Shown here in pieces: positions 47,578 to 60,796 of a stretch of DNA of 64,000 bases; within the stretch, counting starts at the first letter, position 1; each line of letters starts with the position of its first letter. The DNA is taken from contig SKCR01036784.1 of the NCBI GenBank assembly GCA_019454045.1, positions 1-64,000 of the forward strand. The letters are read 5' to 3'. Source of the stretch: Zanthoxylum bungeanum. Taxonomy: Eukaryota > Streptophyta > Magnoliopsida > Sapindales > Rutaceae. Below the pieces are notes generated by a model that worked only from the letters and a program-made list of their open reading frames with translations, made no database searches and was not told the DNA's origin. Made by a program: the position numbers and the translations under genes.

Positions 47578-49490
47578 TGTTGGACAATTATGACCCATAG
47601 CATCACTATTTGTACATAACATGACGTTGTTGTACAAATTAACTATGTGACAAAGGAAATTGGTCTTTTATCATTTGTAATTGGATTACCGGAATATATA
47701 AATGATAAAAGTCCATATGATTAGTACCATATTAATAAGATATGAGACATTATTAATCCAAGTAAGGTTTAATCATTAAGTATCCCTAGTCGTAGTATTA
47801 TCGAGACTTTACATCGATAATGTGGAATAGGCTAGTATTACATTTATGCGTGTTATGGAAGCGTAACGGCATAGTTCCCATATATTTGGGTATTGGATAC
47901 TCATGCAAGTGTAATAGGAGGTTTTGTTTACCGATGGTACGGAAATAGCTTCGCTCTGGATAGACCTCTCAGAATCCCATTGGTAGTATGACTCTGTGTC
48001 TATGGGAATCCGAACCAGGGTAGGTGTATTTGGTCTTAACCTGAGACTTGCATCGCTAATACTTGCGACAATCAGTATACTTTGGTTTTGGTCGTCCGGG
48101 GCTTTAACAGGTTCTATGTACGCCTCTTCTGGGTATACTGAGAATCATAGTATATTGGGTGTGATGTCAAGATGGAAGTATCACTTCAGTCATATGGAGA
48201 TGATGATCACGTAGGATATAGAACTAGCACTTTTATGTACTGCAGTCATCGGGATAATATGACTAGGTCATGATTATCCGATTATAGAGACTAGTTACCA
48301 GAGATCCGATATATGCTTCGTACGGGGCAGACACAATTCCAGCCCCAGGCCTAGCATGTGACATCTGATACTGGATTGTAATACGCAATACTACGTATAC
48401 TATGCTTGACAAAGATTACATATTCCTTTAAAGAATATTTCTGGAGAATTGGGTAGGCTCGATGCTTTGTTACAAGCCAACCATGTCTTGTAAAATTGGT
48501 AAGAACGTAGTACCAGGTACGCACGTAATCGGATAGTCCGATGACCGTATTTACTTCCAACATATCCATGGATATCTTGGGTCGCCTCCCAAAAATTCAC
48601 CGATGATGTTTAACTCGAACAGAATTAATCTGGGATTAATTATGAGAGAGAGAAAATTAATCTGGTATTTATCACGGCAATAATTAATCTGGGACTTAAT
48701 TATTAGAGAAAGAATTAATCTGAGATTAATTACGTCGAGAATTTATCTGGGAATAAATTCGTCGAAGATAGAGAACACGATTAATTTGGAATTAATCGGT
48801 AAAATAAATTTAATAGTTAAATTGGATTTTTACTATTTAATTTATTCATTTGGGCTAAAATAATATATTAGATATATTAATTGAAATTAGATTTCAATGC
48901 GGAATTAAAATTGGATTTTAATTTGTGCGAACGAATTAATTTAGAATTAATTCATAAGCGACTTTCGTAATAATTTTGCGAGGCATTATTATTTAATTAA
49001 ATTGAATTTAATAAAGTCGCAACGAAAATTCGTTTAATTCGGAATTAAACGAACCCGGGCCCGAGCGAAGTTGTGTGTTGGATTGTCCGACTTAAATTTG
49101 GAATTTAAAGTGGGGCCCACCAACTTACATCAAATGTCTACACAAGTGATGGAAGTTGTTATTTGGTTGTGTAAAGCTTGGATTGCCTGTTGAATACACA
49201 AACCAAAACCAACACACTTTGTTTTTTAATTAAAACATATATCAACTTTGAAAGTCAACTAGAGTATTAGATTTTGGAAATCTAAATGCACTATTCCTCT
49301 TTCTCTCTCACTTTTGGCGTGACTTTCTCTTCTCTCCCATGGAGTTTTGCTTCAAAAATCTACATAGCTAGCACTTTAAGGAGTCAAAGGAATGTGATAG
49401 GGAGACTCACCCGATAGTTGGAACTCGATCTCAAACTCTGAAGCTTCCAACACATCCAACAAGAAGGAAAAGTTTTGAACTCAATTTGAT
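47578..49490 (+). repeat. E2 5' LTR
   Basis: Matches 53857-55799 from TGTTGGACAATTATG through aaaagttttgaactcaat (about 49485). The last about 110 bp of the LTR are replaced by text with a doubled gatttgatttcaatctaatt word, so the exact 5' LTR end is not preserved. Confidence 0.8.
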
Positions 49491-50330
49491 TTCAATCTAA
49501 TTAAATCAACATCTAAGATTTGATTTCAATCTAATTAAATCAACATCTAAGATTTCTATCAAAACTTTTCATATTGGATGTGTTTGAATCATGAAGGCTT
49601 TGTTCCATATCGTACGCCTTAGGCAAATTGTGATTTGTTGGCTAAAGTCAAGGTCACTTCTTGTTCATCGGCCTCGATTACGAAGCTTTCCCACTGTCGA
49701 TGGGTCACGCTTAACTGGTTTCATTAAGCTTGTTGAGCCAAAGCCAAGGCTTAGTTGATTCAGAGGAAAAAGGTTAGGCAATATATTGGATATATTGGCA
49801 TATATTGGATATATGTTTCGGACTTGGAGGTCCACATACTGGATCTAGGAATTGGATGGGATCCAATTGATCTTAGAGATCTACCTAGTTAAGTTTCATA
49901 CAATTTGTTGGCCAAAGTCAAGGTTGTGTGTTATTTAACGGGATCCTAGCCCACTAGGAAACTAGGTTTCCCGAGTACTCCACAGAGGGTTAGAGGCTCA
50001 CCGAAAAATAGTGGGAGGCAAGTATTAAATTTGCAATTTCGTTTAGATACTTGCCAATACGCGCTCATTTCATTTTTCGTCATTAAAAATTATATATATT
50101 AGTTGGACTAATATTCAATTGTTGTTTTAATTAAACAATTGGACTGTATTCAAACTACTTCATTTATAGTTGATTATATAATTAGATTATAGTAATATAT
50201 AAATTTGAATTTAACCAATCAAATAGTAGTTGATTATATAGTTAGACTATAGAAATCATTATATTCGATTGTACCCAAAATCATTGATTGGATAGTTGGA
50301 CTATTGGAATCAAGATAACTGAAAGATTAG
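49491..50330 (+). other. E2 leader
   Basis: Collinear with the E1 leader (ggatgtgtttgaatcatgaa, cactgtcgatgggtcacgct, agaggctcaccgaaaaatag). Holds the repeated GCCAAAG words. No coding frame. Confidence 0.65.
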
Positions 50331-53300
50331 CGTTTAAAACATAATCCTGGGTGAAAATGTCTTTAAAAAGATTCAATTTTCAAATTGGGAATAGTACCTC
50401 AGGATAGTCCTGGGAGCCGAGAAGTTACTTTATTTGATAGAGTGACATCTCGGGCCTGAGCACGGAGTTGAGCAAATAGTAGAGCATGAGCTTTGGAAGA
50501 ATCACCGTGATGATAACTTAGTGCTCAATCTGTTATATTTGCCGCAAAGACTCCTTAATTTCTTCGTCAGAACTAAGAATTAGATCCTTAAACCATGATG
50601 TTGAAATTGAAGGATCTTCATAGATCTATTCTTAGATCTTGGAAGTAATAATTGCAATAGAAAACTCTTGGAGATTTAATGGCTATGCTCAAAGAGACAG
50701 AGCCAAAACTTGCTAAAGGGCAAGAAGAGCAATGCGCATCTTATTTCGACATCCCAGAAATCCAAGGCTTGGCCGAAGGCTTCTAGGGATGTGAAAAAAG
50801 GCAAAGGCAAAATCATCACAGTCTTCTGGGAAGACAAATGACATATCCCAATATGTCTGCCTAAACTGTTGCAAACGGGGTCACTGGAAGCGTGACTGCC
50901 GTATAGACAAGACAGACATGAAGGAAGTGAAGACATACAAGGCTCCGGCTTCAGATATGTTTGTTATAAACATGTCCATTGCTGGTTTTAAAATTGGATT
51001 TTAGATACTGAATGTGGTACATAAATATATGTACTGATGTGCGGGATCTGCTGATAAGCAGGAGACTGGTTCAGTTGAGATCGACCTATGAGTCGAAAAC
51101 GGGACGAGAGTCGCTGTTTTGGCCGTAAAAACCTAAGTTTTGGAACTGCCCTTTGGGCATGTACTTAAATTAGGAAACTGTTATAATGTATCTAGTTTGA
51201 CTAGGAACATTATCTCTGTATCTAGTTTAACCCGTTGCGGGTATACCTTTATATTCTAAAACACTAAGTGTTTTGTTATAAAGATGATATTTAAATAAGC
51301 ACATTAGATGTGAATAACATCATTTATATTTAGAATATAAATGAATCCCAAACATATAATATGCCAAACAAAAGCTCAAACTGAATAAATCTGTTGAGAC
51401 TTAAAAGTGGCATTGTTGTCTGGGACACATTAACAAGACTCATATATCCACACTTTCGAAGAGTAGATACTAGGACAGATTTGATTCTAATTCAAATGAT
51501 GTCTACGAATCTAGTTAATTAGGCAAAGTGCCTAAAACACATTTTACTTGGTAAAAGTGCAAGTGCCACCGATATGTTATCCCTCATTCATAGTGACGTA
51601 AGTGGGCCCATATCTAGCTAGGTTAAAGGTGGATATAAATACTTCGTAACCTTTACGGATGTGGCATCGCGTTACGATTATGTGTCTCTATGAAACACAA
51701 ATCATAAGCTTTTGAGTAATTCAAAGAGTTTCGACACGAAGTAAGAAAACAGACCGGTAAAAGTATTAAAACATTACGGTTGGACCGTGGTGGAAAATAC
51801 TTGATCAATAAGTTTCTCGATTACATGAAAGAGTATGGTATTCTTTCACAATGGACTCCTCCCGGGACACCTCAATTTGACGGTGTGTCCGAACAGAGAA
51901 ACCGAACTTTGTTGGACATGATGAGGTTAATGATGAGTCGCTCTGAGCTACCAATTTCCTTCTGAGGATACACTTTAAACAGTGCAATACTTATTTTGAA
52001 TAAGGTTCCATGTAAATCTGTTAGACAGACTTCATATTAGATATGAACAAGAAAGAAACTGAGTTTCTCATTCCTGAAGATTTGGGAATGTTGGGCATAT
52101 GTTTGGATGATACCAAACTAGAACCCAAATCGGATAAGTGCCTATTTGTAGGTTGTCCTAGGGAAACCAAAATATAGTACTTATATAACTCACAAGAGAA
52201 CAATGTAATTGTAGCTCTCCATGCGGTTTTCCTAAGAAGGAATACCTAAATGTAGTGGTAAATGGGAGGAAAGTAAAACTCGATGAAAATCAAAGTAATA
52301 CTGTTTCAGGCACCGAGTCCTCACGGAACACCAATGGTTCATCAGGGATGAAACTGTACCAATAATCTTCGAATACACAAGAACCACGTAGGTCGGAGAG
52401 ATTCAAAAACAACCTGGGAGGTATGGGTTTCTGATCTCACCTCATGTAGATATCAATCTTATAGAGGAAGACGAACTGGCTACGTATGAGGAAATGATAC
52501 AAGGTATCGACTCATTTTATGGCAAAGAGCCATGAAGTTCGAAATGGATTCCATGTATACAACCAAGTTTGGACACTGGTTGATGTACCAGAAGGCATTG
52601 TGCCTATTGGTACTATATGAGTCTTCAAGGAAGACATACATGGAGGGCAACATATAAACGTACAAGGCTAGGCTTGTAGCGAAAGGGTATTGTCATCAAA
52701 ATTGTGTTGATAAAGACGAAAATTTTTCACTTGTTGCCATGATTAAATCCATTTGGATAATGCTTGCTAATGCTGCATATTTCATTTATGAAATATGGCA
52801 ATATGGACGTCAAAACCGCTTTCCTTCACAGAAACCTTATGGAGGAACATCCTGACGGTTTTTGTCGTGCCGAAACATGCAAACAAGGTTTGTAAGTTAA
52901 ATCGATCCATTTATGGATTAAAGCAAGCATTGTGTTTTTGGAACCAGCGTTTTGATGTAATCATAATGGTATATGATTTAATTCAAAACAAATATGATTC
53001 TTGTGTATATAAGAAGGTTAGTGGGAGCGCACTGACAATGAATGTCCTATAAGTTGATGATGTATTGCTTCTTAGCAATAACATTCCCATAATAAATCGG
53101 TGAATGAAAGCTTGGTTTCATTAAAATTATCCATGGAATACCTGGGAGAAGCAGGCTTTATTCTAGAAATAAAGATCTACTGGGATAGATCCAGAAAGCT
53201 GCTGACAACCCTCCCAGAGCTCGTATGTTTTTGAAATGTATGTGACCTGATGTCTCATATGCTTTGAGCATATGTAGACGCTATAAGGCCAATCTAGGTG

Positions 53301-53856
53301 ATGGTCACTGGATTGATGTGAAGAACATCCTTGAGTATCTTGGATGAACTAAGGATGCTTTCTGGAAATATGGGGAAATGAGAACGGTGACTAGGTTCAC
53401 CGCTGCAAGTTTCCAAACCGACAAAGACGACTTTAAGTCGCAATAATGGTAGATATTTAGTTTGAATAATGGAACAGTGAGCTGAAAATCTTCCAAGCAA
53501 GATACTGCTGCCGAATAAATAACAAAAGCGGAACATTGCTGCAGCTGAGGCAGCAAAAGAAGCATTTTGGATCTATATAATCATAATTGGATTAGGTGTA
53601 GTTCTGTTAGCAGCTGAGCTAGGCTACAACACAACTAAGGAACCACGGTCTCATCAAGGATCCAAGTAGATACTTCAACTTTTTCATTTGATTCGTTAGA
53701 TTATACATTTTGGCGATATCATGATCGAATAAATCGCATCAGATGATAACATTGCAAATACGCTGACGAAAACTGTTTCTCAGCAGAAATTTGAGCAACC
53801 CGTACATAGTCAGATGTTAGACACTTGAGTGATTGGCTATAGGCTAAGTGGGAGAT
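50331..53856 (+). pseudogene. E2 gag-pol, heavily decayed
   Basis: The gag start codon position reads ATA rather than ATG. The zinc knuckle at about 50860-50905 keeps all ligands (CLNCCKRGHWKRDC). Integrase pieces are readable at 51420-51960 (CWGHINKTHIST-like text; GVSEQRNRTLLDMM at 51880). RT is readable at 52795-53052 (CKLNRSIYGLKQALCFWNQR), and the strand GTTGATGATGTATTG that encodes the active-site VDD persists at 53053 behind a stop. The RNase H tail and purine tract (ctaagtgggagat) precede the 3' LTR. Stops and frameshifts are numerous. Confidence 0.85.
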
Positions 53857-55799
53857 TGTTGGACAATTATGACTCATAACATCACTATTTGTACAGAACA
53901 TGGCGTTGTTGTACAAATTAACTATATGAAAAAGGAAATTGGTCTTTTATCATTTGTAATTGGATTACAGGAATATATAAATGATAAAATTTCATATGAT
54001 TAATACCAGATTAATAAGATATGAGACAATATTAATCCACATAAGGTTTAATCATTAAATATCCATAGTTGTAGTATTATCGAGACTGTACATCGATAAT
54101 GCGGAATAGGCTAGTATTACACTTATGCGTGTAATGGAAGCGTAACGACATAGTTCTCATATATTTGGGTATTGGATACTCATGCAAGTGTAATAGGAGG
54201 TTTTGTTTACCGATGGTACAGAAACAGCTTCTCTCTGGATAGACCCCTCGGAATCCCATTGGTAGTATGACTATGTGTTTATGGGAATCCGAATCAGGGT
54301 AGGTTTATTTGGTCCTAACCTGAGACTTGCATCGCTAATACTTGCGACAATCAGTAGACTTTGGTTTTGGTCGTCCGGGGCTTTAATAGGTTCTGTGTAC
54401 GCCTCTTCTGGGTATACTGAGAATCGTAGTGTATTGGGTGTGATGTCAAGATGGAAGTATCACTTCACTTATATGTAGATGATGATCACGTAGGATACGG
54501 AACTAGTACTCTTATGTAATGCAGTCATCGGGATAATATGACTACATCATGATTATCCGATTATAGAGACTAGTTACCAGAGATCCGATATATGCTTCGT
54601 ACGGGGCAGACATAATTCCAGCCCCAGGCCTAGCATGTGACATACGATACTGGATCGTAATACGCAATACTACGTATACTACGCCTGACAAAGATTAAAT
54701 ATTCATTTAAAGAATATTTCTGGAGAATTGGGTAGGCACGGTGCTTTGCTAGAAGCCAACCATGTCTTGTAAATTGGTAAGAATGTGGTACCGGGTATGC
54801 ACGTATTCAGATAGTCCGATGACCGTATTTACTGCCAACATATCCAGGGATCTCTTGGGTCGCCTCCCAAATATTCACCGATGATGTTTGACTCGAACAG
54901 AATTAATCTGGGATTAATTATGAGAGAGAGAAAATTAATCTGGGATTAATCACAACAATAATTAATCTGGGAATAAATTCGTCGAAGAGAGAGAACACGA
55001 TTAATTTGGAATTAATCGGTAAAATAAATTTAATAGTTAAATTGGATTTTTACTAATTAATTTATTCATTTGGGCTAAAATAATATATTAGATATATTAA
55101 TTGAAATTAGATTTCAATGCGGAATTAAAATTGGATTTTAATTTGTGCGAACGAATTAATTTAGAATTAATTTGTAAGTGACTTTCGTAATAATTTTGCG
55201 AGGCATTATTATTTAATTAAATTGGATTTAATAAAGTCGCAACGGCAAATTCGTTTAATTCGGAATTAAACAAACCCGGGCCCGAGCGAAGTTGTGTGTT
55301 GGATTGTCCGACTTCAACTTGGAATTTAAAGTGAGGCCCACCAACTTACATCAAATGTCTACACAAGTGATGGAAGTTGTTATTTGGTTGTGTAAAGCTT
55401 GGATTGCTTGTTGAATACACAAACCAAAACCAACACACATTGTTTTTTAATTAAAACATATATCAACTTTGAAAGTCAACTAGAGTATTAGATTTTGGAA
55501 ATCAAAATGCATTATTCCTCTTTCTCTCTCACTTTGGGCGTGACTTTCTCTTATCTCCCATGGATTTTTGCTTCAAAAATCTACATAGCTAACACTTTAA
55601 GGAGTCAAAGGAAGGTGATAGGGAGACTCACCCGAGAGTTTGGAACTCGATCTCAAGCTCCGAAGCTTCCAACACATTCAACAAAGAAGGAAAAGTTTTG
55701 AACTCAATCCGATCAATGTGAGTATTCCACAACTCCATTTGATTAATTCACACACAAATCACTCTTAGACGATCTTGGCATGTTCTAGGAACACTTACA
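53857..55799 (+). repeat. E2 3' LTR
   Basis: 1,943 bp, starts TGTTGGACAATTATGACTC, ends GGAACACTTACA. Contains the AATTAATCTGGGATTAATT hairpin words at 54901 and 54933. Confidence 0.87.
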
Positions 55800-57331
55800 C
55801 TTATATGACGAACGTGTCTGAACTTAGAGGGTCCCAATATGAAGTTCACTCGTTGAGCACTTGGGTAGCCGATTATTTTTGATAAAAGATAATATTTGAT
55901 ATTATAATTATCAACTAAAATAATCAAGTGTTATTGGATAACATTGATTATTTACTTTGACCTAATTGGATTAATTGGATTAATTCAATAATTACACAAG
56001 GGCTTAATTTTAAAATCATAATTATCTCTACTATTTGAGGATATTATGGTAATTGTAAGTATGTAATAATATGTGATTTTGGCTTGATTTAATTGGATTA
56101 AATCAAAGTGGCAAATATTGAACTAATCCATTTCCTAATCCTTGGCTTGATTTAATTGGATTAAATTAAAGTGGGAGACAATGGAGATTAGTCACACCTA
56201 ATTATACATATTTGTACAAATTAGATTAAGCCCACTTAAAAGTTGATTACAACTTTTATTAATTAAAAATTACCTAAGTTTTGCTATAAATAGCAAGCTT
56301 TAGGAAGGTTTTAATTACAAGTAAAAATACAAGCAAATTCTAAGAAATTAGCCTAAGTTAGAGAAGTGTTTAGAGAAGCTTGTGAGGTCTCTAAAATATT
56401 TCATTAAGGAGAAATCAAGATTAGATCTTGAAGCGAAACTTGCTTGCATTGGAAATCGAGATTGGATCTTGAAGTCGAGCTTGCACATCTTGGAGGTTCT
56501 CCGACGATTTCAACAAATGAGAAGTAGATTGGATCTTGCATCAAGCTTACTAGGTAATGTTTGATCTTCTCCTAAGCTATGTTTATTTATGTATTAGATG
56601 CATGATCACATAGCTTAATGTTGAAATAAAGTTAATAAATTGTGTTAGGATGCTTTGGAAGTATAAACACAATATGCTTGTAATTAGGTCAAAATGTTCA
56701 TGTTGGACATGGAACAATTAATTAGAGTTTGGAACTCTAGATTAAAGCTTAGAGCTATGGCTACCGTTCTAGATTCATTTGACCACCTTAAGGTGAACTA
56801 GAATTGTTCATGAGACATTTCTAATTGGGATTCTAAAATGGTTTGTGTATTGGATTCAAAATTTAAGCAAGTGCGTATTTAGAATAAATTTATGTTTTTG
56901 TAAAAATATTTGATTTTTATTCTATAACATTTGTTAATGTTCGTTTTGAAGTTAAAATTAATTTTGGGCGTTTTTGAAGTGTTTTGGGAAGACCGGAAAG
57001 AATTAGGGTCAAAGTCCCTAATTCATTCAGCTCACTGGAAAGTGAGTTGAAGGAAAAGAACTTTGAAATGAAAATTAAAAAAATAAGATAAAATAAGAGT
57101 TGCGTTACAATGCACGCACAGTGCGCGCGCACGCATGAATTTTGTTTTCACTCGTTCTGGAGCTTCCGGACTCCGATTCAGTCCCAGTTTTTTCCTATAC
57201 ACTCGTAATGGAATATAGTATTTCATTAAATAATTTTAAAATTACACCCATACTTGATATCCATGGGTTAGATCCATTTATGCTGCCCATGACACCGATC
57301 CGACCCTAGGGGTTCCACAACTGCCCCAACA

Positions 57332-57966
57332 AAAATGACATTCATTATTTCCTTCAATGTTCGGTTTTTACGTTCCGCAATCTTATTTTATTGAGGCGAA
57401 TAAGGAGCTATAGTTTCATGAATAATTCCATGATTGGAATAATATTCACCGAATGGTGACACATATTCACCTCCCCTATCACTCTTGATTCTTTTGATTT
57501 TCTTGCCAAGTTGATTTTCAACTTCGTTCTTATAGTTAATAAAGCTCTAAATAGCTTCATCTTTGCTCTTAGGCAAATACACATAACAGAAACTTGTGTT
57601 ATCTTCGATAAAAGTGACAAAGTACTTTTTACCGACTCTTGTTTGCACAACATTCATATCACACACATCGGTGTGTATAAGTTCCAAGGGTTCAGAACTT
57701 CGTTTTATGAAATAAAATGATGCTCTATTCATTTTTTCTTTAACACATACTCCACATTTACGTTGGTTATCAATTATAAATTTCAGTATAATGTACATGT
57801 TAATTAATTTACACATTGTATCATAATTAAAATGCCCCAACCTACCATTCCAAATATTTTGTGACTCAATAATATAAACAGAAGATGTAGCTTTATTATT
57901 ATTAGCAATTTGTCGATTGACAGTCATTACATTGAGCTTGAAAAGACCCTTATTGAGGTATCCTTT
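57332..57966 (-). pseudogene. E0 right piece: copia pre-integrase and integrase
   Basis: The minus-strand frame 57993-57547 reads IWNGRLGHFNYDTMCKLINM, CGVCVKEKMNR, LELIHTDVCDMN and KKYFVTFIEDNTSFCYVYLP, i.e. the zinc-binding and first catalytic-Asp part of integrase. It continues broken to 57337 with APYSPQ and ERKNRTLKEIMN text. It joins collinearly with 46674 across E3a. Upstream E0 parts (gag, protease) are not seen. Confidence 0.88.
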
Positions 57967-60150
57967 TGTTGGAGTTGGTGCTTGAAACACCAATTCGAAT
58001 AATATATTTCACATTATATTTTATTATTTATTAATAAAATAACTATATTTTCATTTCAACATTTACTAATGGTAATGTCATTATGCATATTAGATAGATA
58101 TATAAATATGCTGAGAATGACATCGACCTTAGAAATAACTACCTTAGAAATAGTCATGTAGTAATACTGGACACTGGGTGGTCCGACATTAGGATAATAT
58201 TATTATTATAAACTATTCTTAAAGTAAATATTCCTAGTTGTTGGTTTTGGAATACAGTCGAATTCCTATAACATAGAAGACTAGCACATGTCGTATAATG
58301 AAGATGTACCATGAGTTAGGGAAGATCGTATAGACATGTAGGTATTCGTTGGAGTGAATACTGAATGACTCACATGTGATTCCTAATAGTTGGAAGTACA
58401 TACCACCGTCAATAAGAATATTCTCGAGTCGAGTAGTATATGTGATCATTTTACTATAGGATAACATTGATTTTATGTGTGATTCTCCAAACTTTGATGC
58501 CATGTATGTCATAGTGGTCTGACCGCTAGATTTTCGTTAGGTGTGGACCGATGTACTCAATAATTAAGTGTGTATCAAGATAGGACCTGTCGACCCTTAT
58601 GTGTACCATAAGGGGTTTAAGTATCCATATGAGTAAGTCACGATTCTTAAGACTTTGGCCAAAGCCGATCACCTAAGATGGATCTTATATATCAGAAATA
58701 GTTTCTGATTAGTTGTAAATAATCATGGACATGTCGACATAAGATGTGCACCTCGAAAACTTGAAGGTGTGATCTATGTTTTCTTAGCATAACTCGGATA
58801 GCCTACGACAAATGGATTGTTAAATATATGTGATGACCTTGACTTGTATAGTTCAGAATTGTCGTTTGTATTCTTCGCGAATTCAGAGGTGGCCGAATTG
58901 TGTACATACAAGCTAGGCTTATATGACGAACTTGTTTGAACTTAGAGAGTCCCAAAATATGAAGTGTACTCTTTGAGTACTTGGGTAGCCGATTATGTTT
59001 GATAATAAATAATATTGGATATTATAATTATCAACTAAAATAATTAAGTGTTATCAGATAACATTGATTATTTACTTTGAACCATTTGGATTAATTGAAT
59101 TAATCCAAAATTACACAAGGGCTTTGTTGTAAATTCATAAATATCTCTACCATTGGAGGATAATTTGGTAATTACAAATATGTAATTATAAGTGTATTTG
59201 TCTTGATTTAATTGGATTAAATCAAAGTGGTAGACAAAGGTGATTAGTCAGACCTAATTATACATATTTGGACAAATTGGATTAAACCCACATAAAGTTG
59301 ATTAGAACTTTTATTAATTAAAAAATGCCTAAGTTTTGCTATAAAAGGCAAACTTGAGCAAAATTTTAATCAAGCTTAAGAAAGCTAAAACAAGCAAGAG
59401 TTAGAGAAATTAGCTTAAGTGAAAGTTTTGTGAGAGAAGCTTTTCAAGTTCTATACAACATTTCAAGAAGGAGAAATCAATATTGGAGCTTAGAATGAAG
59501 CTTGATAGAATTGGAACAAGATTGGATATTGGAGTCAAGCTTGCTAATTTTGGAAGTTCTCCACAACATTTCAACAGGGAGAAGAAGATTGGATCTTGGA
59601 ATCAAGCTTACTAGGTGAGCTTGATCTTCTTTAAAACTATGTTTTCATTAGTGAGTCGTTTTCATTAATGAAGTATATAGTGATGTATTATGTATTGGAT
59701 ACATAATAACATAGCTTGATGTTAAAATTAGGCTAATAAATTATGTATGGATGCTTTGAAAACATAAACACAATATGCTTGTAATTGGGTAAAAAATGTT
59801 CATGTTGGACATGGAACATAAAATTAGATTTTGGAACTCTAGATGAAAGCTTAGAGTTATGACTACCATTTTAAAATCACTTGACCACCTTTGAGTGACC
59901 TAAAAGTATTCATGAGTCATTATATTATGGGATTCTATTTGGTTTATGTTTTGATTCAAAGAAATGCATATATGTATTTAGAATACATGTATGTTTGTTG
60001 TATAACATGTGTTGTGGTTGGTTTTGATGTTAAAATTAGTTTTTAGGTGTATTGAAGTGTTTGGAGAAAATCAAAAGTGTTTAGAATTGGATTCAAGGCT
60101 AAAATGCTCACTGCCTACATATTACACAGGTCAGCGTCGCGACTTGCACC
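57967..60150 (+). repeat. E3b: second E3-type LTR, right end lost
   Basis: Starts TGTTGGAGTTGGTGCTTG and follows E3a throughout (for example gcttgtaattgggt, catgttggacatggaaca), without the E2 insertion. Similarity ends near 60,140-60,160, so the CA end and the right duplication (expected ccttt) are missing. It cuts E0 at 57966. Confidence 0.75.
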
Positions 60151-60227
60151 ATTGCGCTAGGGGTGTTCATAGGGTCAGGTCAACCCGGAACCGACCCGAC
60201 CCAACCTCGACCCATGCGGGTTTTAAA

Positions 60228-60796
60228 ATATAACACCTCGCCATAGGCAAGATGCTACCGGTATGAGACATGATTAACCCATCTCCATAAGCCTCTGAAT
60301 CTACTGAAAATTTGGCATGATGTATCCTAAAAATGGATAACTTGGATCACAGTCCAACATCAAATAGAATCTAAGAAAACATCAATCAAACAAAAGGACC
60401 TCAGGTCCACACAAAACATATCAATATCATCTATCAACACTCAAGGGCTCTGTGCCCACAACATTATATACAATCAAAACATTTACTTAATATATATACA
60501 AACAAAGTGCTCAGCACGACAAATAAAATGTTGATCATAAATCCTAGACCTCTAAAATTCTTCCCAGGACACTTGCGAGGGTGACTGCCGCTTGGGTGAT
60601 CCGTGTTTCGAGCATGACTTCTAAAGCTGAAGTGGCTGACACATCTAGTAGCCAACCTGTAAAACTAGCAAACTGGTTTGGGGTGAGTTTTAACAACTCA
60701 GTAAGTAACCATGCTCATGCCATCAACAAGTCAAACATATCAGTAATTTATCAGAATTACTAAATTGTTATAAATTTGAATTTATTAACTTGTTAT
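60228..60796 (-). repeat. Possible gypsy (Tekay/Del-type) LTR fragment
   Basis: On the minus strand it contains gcatgagcatggttacttac, tgagttgttaaaactcaccc and ends ...gaggtgttata, text typical of the 3' side of chromovirus LTRs. No partner LTR is present. The short segment 60160-60227 (gggtcaggtcaacccgg ... gacccatgcgggtttt) is a GC-rich word pile of the kind found in the hAT-like repeat at 14222. Confidence 0.4.

Larger units (their letters stand above)
47578..55799 (+). mobile_element. E2: Ty1/copia retrotransposon nested in E3a
   Basis: Bounded by ATTAT (47573-47577) and CTTAT (55800-55804), a 5-bp duplication with one change. The intact E3b copy shows the uninterrupted site (aggcttatatgacg at about 58915). 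Starts TGTTGGACAATTATGACCC and ends CACTTACA. Same family as E1, with LTRs of about 1.9 kb, a leader, and a gag-pol that is more decayed than E1's. Confidence 0.88.
46675..57331 (+). mobile_element. E3a: long solo LTR, split by E2
   Basis: Parts 46675-47577 and 55805-57331 make a sequence of about 2.4 kb that starts TGATGGAGTTGGTGCTTGG and ends CTGCCCCAACA, flanked by a perfect AAAAT duplication (46670-46674, 57332-57336). It has no coding interior, so a solo LTR is the simplest reading. Start text and layout resemble E3b (57967) and the E4 LTR (60797), the latter followed by a copia-type primer site. It sits inside the integrase of E0. Confidence 0.78.
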
